A stretch of 64,000 nt of DNA from JALYXV01 sp963733505 (lineage in GTDB: Bacteria; Actinomycetota; Acidimicrobiia; Acidimicrobiales; Palsa-688): positions 1-64,000 of the forward strand of contig CAVTDW010000023.1 in the NCBI GenBank assembly GCA_963733505.1, read 5' to 3'. This document shows positions 61,830 through 64,000 of this stretch, in pieces. The translations under genes were made by a program, and so were the position numbers. Within the stretch, counting starts at the first letter, position 1, and each line of letters begins with the position of its first letter. The notes beneath the pieces were generated by a model. That model was not told the origin of the DNA and ran no database searches. It worked only from the letters and a program-made list of their open reading frames with translations.

Positions 61830-62873
61830 TCAGTGGCCTTGCGAGGAGATCAGGACCTGCTTCAAGGCCTCGAACTCCTCCAGGCACTGGCCGCTCCCGA
61901 TGGCGACCGACAGCAAGGGGTTGTTGGCGATGATGATCGGCATCCCGGTCTCCGCCGACAGGCGGGCGTCGAGGCCGTGCAGCAATGCGCCTCCGCCGGT
62001 CAACACGATGCCCTGCTCCATAATGTCGGCGGCCAACTCGGGCGGCGTCTTGTCGAGGGTGATCTTCACGGCGTCCACGATGGCCGATACCGGCTCCTCG
62101 ATGGCCTCGCGGATCTCCTCGGTGGTGGTCACGATGGTCTTGGGGAGGCCGGTAATGAGGTCCCGGCCCCGGATCTCGGCGTGCAGCTCGGACTCGAGCG
62201 GGCAGGCGGAGCCGAGCGCGATCTTGATCTCCTCGGCCGTGCGCTCACCGAGCGCCAGGCTGTACTCCTTCTTGATGAAGGCGATGATCGCCTCGTCCAA
62301 CTCGTCGCCACCGATACGCACCGACTGGCTGGTCACGATGCCGCCGAGGGAGATGACCGCCACCTCGGTGGTGCCCCCGCCGATGTCGACGACCATATTG
62401 CCGGTCGGCTCGTGCACCGGCAGGCCGGCGCCGATGGCCGCAGCCATGGGCTCCTCGATGATGTACGCCGGCTTGCGGGCCCCGGCGGACTCGGCCGCCT
62501 CCATCACGGCCCGCTGCTCGACGCCGGTGATGCCCGACGGCACGCAGATCACCATGCGGGGCTTGGCGAACTTGCGGGGCCCGTGCACCCGGCGGATGAA
62601 GTAGGCGAGCATCTTCTCGCAGATGTCGAAGTTGGCGATGACGCCGTCGCGGAGCGGCCGGATGGCCTGGATGTGGCTCGGGGTGCGGCCGATCATCCGT
62701 TTCGCCTCGGCGCCGACGGCCAGCGGGCGGTCGTCTTTGATGTTGACCGCCACGACGGACGGCTCGTTGAGCACGATGCCGCGTCCCCGCACATACACGA
62801 GGGTGTTCGCCGTACCCAGATCGACCGCCATGTCGCGGCCAAAAAGTGATGAGAAACCGCTGTCAGACGAAAT
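61830..62873 (-). CDS. mreB: Rod-shape actin MreB, probable ATT start
   Basis: 347 residues from ATT 62873. GRDMAVDLGTANTLVYVRGR, GGGTTEVAVIS and GGGALLHGLD are the actin-fold motifs. There is no ATG in front of the conserved FGRDMAVDLG. An AGGAGGA lies seven bases before ATT (ISSDSGFSSLFGRDM), matching the usual N-terminal length. The only standard upstream start is TTG 62909, without a ribosome-binding site and giving MPFDLRYQEEAP. MreB forms filaments that guide lateral wall synthesis. Confidence 0.95.
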   Translation of the reverse strand: MSSDSGFSSLFGRDMAVDLGTANTLVYVRGRGIVLNEPSVVAVNIKDDRPLAVGAEAKRMIGRTPSHIQAIRPLRDGVIANFDICEKMLAYFIRRVHGPRKFAKPRMVICVPSGITGVEQRAVMEAAESAGARKPAYIIEEPMAAAIGAGLPVHEPTGNMVVDIGGGTTEVAVISLGGIVTSQSVRIGGDELDEAIIAFIKKEYSLALGERTAEEIKIALGSACPLESELHAEIRGRDLITGLPKTIVTTTEEIREAIEEPVSAIVDAVKITLDKTPPELAADIMEQGIVLTGGGALLHGLDARLSAETGMPIIIANNPLLSVAIGSGQCLEEFEALKQVLISSQGH

Positions 62874-62880
62874 GGGGGCC

Positions 62881-62887
62881 TCCTCCT
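62881..62887 (-). promoter_or_regulatory. Strong ribosome-binding site that decides the mreB start
   Basis: AGGAGGA on the minus strand is seven bases before an ATT codon in frame with mreB. No standard start codon lies at proper spacing. This is the main evidence for a non-standard start. Confidence 0.6.
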
Positions 62888-62969
62888 GGTATCGGAGGTC
62901 GAAGGGCAAGGCTAGGTGGGATTGGCCCAGGTAACAAGCCAGGATCCACCCTTTCGGCGAATCGCGCCG

Positions 62970-63410
62970 CTATGCTTCGCCGTCCTCCGACGGGGAGGCC
63001 AAGGCGGGGAACCACAACGCGATCTCCCGCTCGGCCGATTCGGCGCCGTCAGAGGCGTGGACCAGGTTCTCCGTGCCATGCGTGGCCAGGTCGCCGCGGA
63101 TGGTTCCCGGCGCCGCCTTCATGGAATTGGTGGCCCCGGTGATGGTTCGCACGATCTCCCACGTGCCGTCGGGACCCTCCACCACCATGGCCAGCAGCGG
63201 CGAGCGGGTGATGAAGCTGACCAGCGTCTCGAAAAACGGCTTCCCCAGGTGCTCCTCGTAGTGGCGCTTCGCCCACTCGCCATCGATATGGCGCAGTTCG
63301 GCCGCCACCAGCCGCAGGCCTTTGTGCTCGAGGCGCCCGATGATCTCGCCACACAGGCCCCGCTCGACGGCGTCGGGCTTGCAGAGGACCAGGGTTCTGT
63401 TTTCAGTCAT
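62970..63410 (-). CDS. ndk: Nucleoside diphosphate kinase
   Basis: 146 residues. TLVLCKPDAVERGLCGEII at the N-terminus, TGATNSMKAAPGTIRGD and the active-site His in ENLVHASDGAESAEREI. It balances nucleoside triphosphates. First of the mre group on this strand, 60 bp from mreB. Confidence 0.98.
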   Translation of the reverse strand: MTENRTLVLCKPDAVERGLCGEIIGRLEHKGLRLVAAELRHIDGEWAKRHYEEHLGKPFFETLVSFITRSPLLAMVVEGPDGTWEIVRTITGATNSMKAAPGTIRGDLATHGTENLVHASDGAESAEREIALWFPALASPSEDGEA

Positions 63411-63458
63411 GTTGGGGAAAAGGGTACCGTGCTTGCAGGTGTTAGCGGTGCGTCCCGC

Positions 63459-64000
63459 TCACGTCCGGCGCCGGTGGGCCAGCGCGGTTCGCGCCGCCCC
63501 CACAACGTAGAGCGAGCCAGTGACCAGGATGAGGTCGTCCTCGGTCGCCAGTTCTCTCGCCCGGTCCAAGGCTTCGGCCACGGAGTTGGCGGGCTCGGCG
63601 TCGGTGCCGAGGAGCACGGCCGCCTTGGCGACCACATCGGCGGGCTGGGCCCGGGGGCTCGGCGGGGGGCAGGCGATCACGTGGCGGGCCTTGGGCGCCG
63701 CCAGCGCCTGAAGCATCTCGTCGGGATCCTTCCCCCGGAGCATCCCGACGACCATGATGCGGGACCTGACATCGCCGAACTCCTCGTCGACGGCCGCGGC
63801 CATGGCCTGCGCCCCGGGGATGTTCTTGGCTCCGTCGAGCACGATGAGCGGCCGCCTCCCGACGACCTCGAGCCGCCCCGGCGAACGGACCTTGGCCGCC
63901 GCCTCGGCCAGGAGTTCGGCCTCGATCGGGGCGCCGAAGAACTCCTCTGCCGCCACCACCGCGTCCAGGAAGTTGTACGCCTGGTGGCGGCCGTGCAGCG
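63459..64000 (-). CDS. folC: Folylpolyglutamate/dihydrofolate synthase, C-terminal part
   Basis: The frame enters from the right edge. It reads LHGRHQAYNFLDAVVAAEEF (the H-Q-x-x-N motif of Mur ligase C-terminal regions), then RRPLIVLDGAKNIPGAQAMA, MVVGMLRGKDPDEMLQAL and LILVTGSLYVVGAART to a stop at 63459. At least 180 residues are visible; the ATP-binding N-terminal half lies outside. The location before ndk is usual for folC. Confidence 0.9.
   Translation of the reverse strand, partial: LHGRHQAYNFLDAVVAAEEFFGAPIEAELLAEAAAKVRSPGRLEVVGRRPLIVLDGAKNIPGAQAMAAAVDEEFGDVRSRIMVVGMLRGKDPDEMLQALAAPKARHVIACPPPSPRAQPADVVAKAAVLLGTDAEPANSVAEALDRARELATEDDLILVTGSLYVVGAARTALAHRRRT

Noticed and set aside
1..64000. 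tRNA, rRNA or riboswitch
   Set aside because: I found no cloverleaf, rRNA signature or known riboswitch core by eye; a tRNAscan/Rfam search would be decisive.

Overview
The window is a G+C-rich stretch of an actinobacterial chromosome. The order ndk, mreB, mreC, mreD, mrdA, rodA, radical-SAM (TIGR03960 type), DUF2344, rne/rng, rplU, rpmA, obgE, proB, proA, nadD, rsfS is the actinobacterial version of the cell-shape/ribosome/NAD neighbourhood. An F420-type LLM oxidoreductase, many GTG/TTG starts and frequent 4-bp gene overlaps fit an actinobacterium. An Acidimicrobiia-like lineage is my guess; it rests on protein style and not on a marker gene. I saw no rRNA, tRNA, CRISPR array, integrase or transposase gene.

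Layout. Positions 1-8400 hold small unrelated genes: a truncated ankyrin protein, DUF1697, VOC, GNAT, YjbR, a beta-lactamase-fold hydrolase and a RibD-like reductase. They also hold a GH13 trehalose-synthase-like/GH43 pair and very small membrane or secreted proteins. Positions 8673-19140 carry typA, an ABC-F ATPase, an Eis-like acetyltransferase, an SDR, a CPBP protease, a frameshifted lipoprotein, an MFS exporter and a PPOX protein. Positions 19195-21520 are rsfS, a small membrane gene, nadD and an LLM oxidoreductase, all on the minus strand. Positions 21556-36928 are a mixed block inside the otherwise conserved order: class II DAHP synthase, a cyclase-STAND regulator, DUF2231, a Pycsar-effector-like membrane protein, a sedolisin broken at its signal peptide, sulfite reductase plus cysH, two wall hydrolases, and MoxR/VWA. 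Positions 36935-45668 hold proA and proB. Between them lies a membrane-stress-like set: SPFH-zinc ribbon, a Tim44-like zinc-ribbon protein, a TerB-AAA ATPase, a coiled-coil membrane protein and PspA. Positions 45665-64000 run obgE back to folC, interrupted by two divergent DUF2079 genes and a degenerate M23 protein.

The most unusual feature is a pair of 404-bp repeats in opposite orientation, at 16688-17091 and 51546-51949. They differ at one base. Each is built from two ~95-bp direct-repeat arms around a hairpin-rich core, and they flank about 34 kb that includes proA, proB, obgE, rplU and rpmA. Other points worth a second look are three frameshifted genes (secreted or membrane-associated), a probable ATT start codon for mreB, a Pycsar-like effector near a nucleotide cyclase, and a PspA/SPFH module.

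How the genes work together. The mre/mrd/rodA genes build the elongation machinery for the lateral wall. ndk and folC supply nucleotides and folate. rng, rplU, rpmA, obgE, rsfS and typA serve RNA processing and ribosome assembly. proB and proA carry out the first two steps of proline synthesis, nadD makes NAD, and the sulfite reductase with cysH reduces sulfate for cysteine synthesis.
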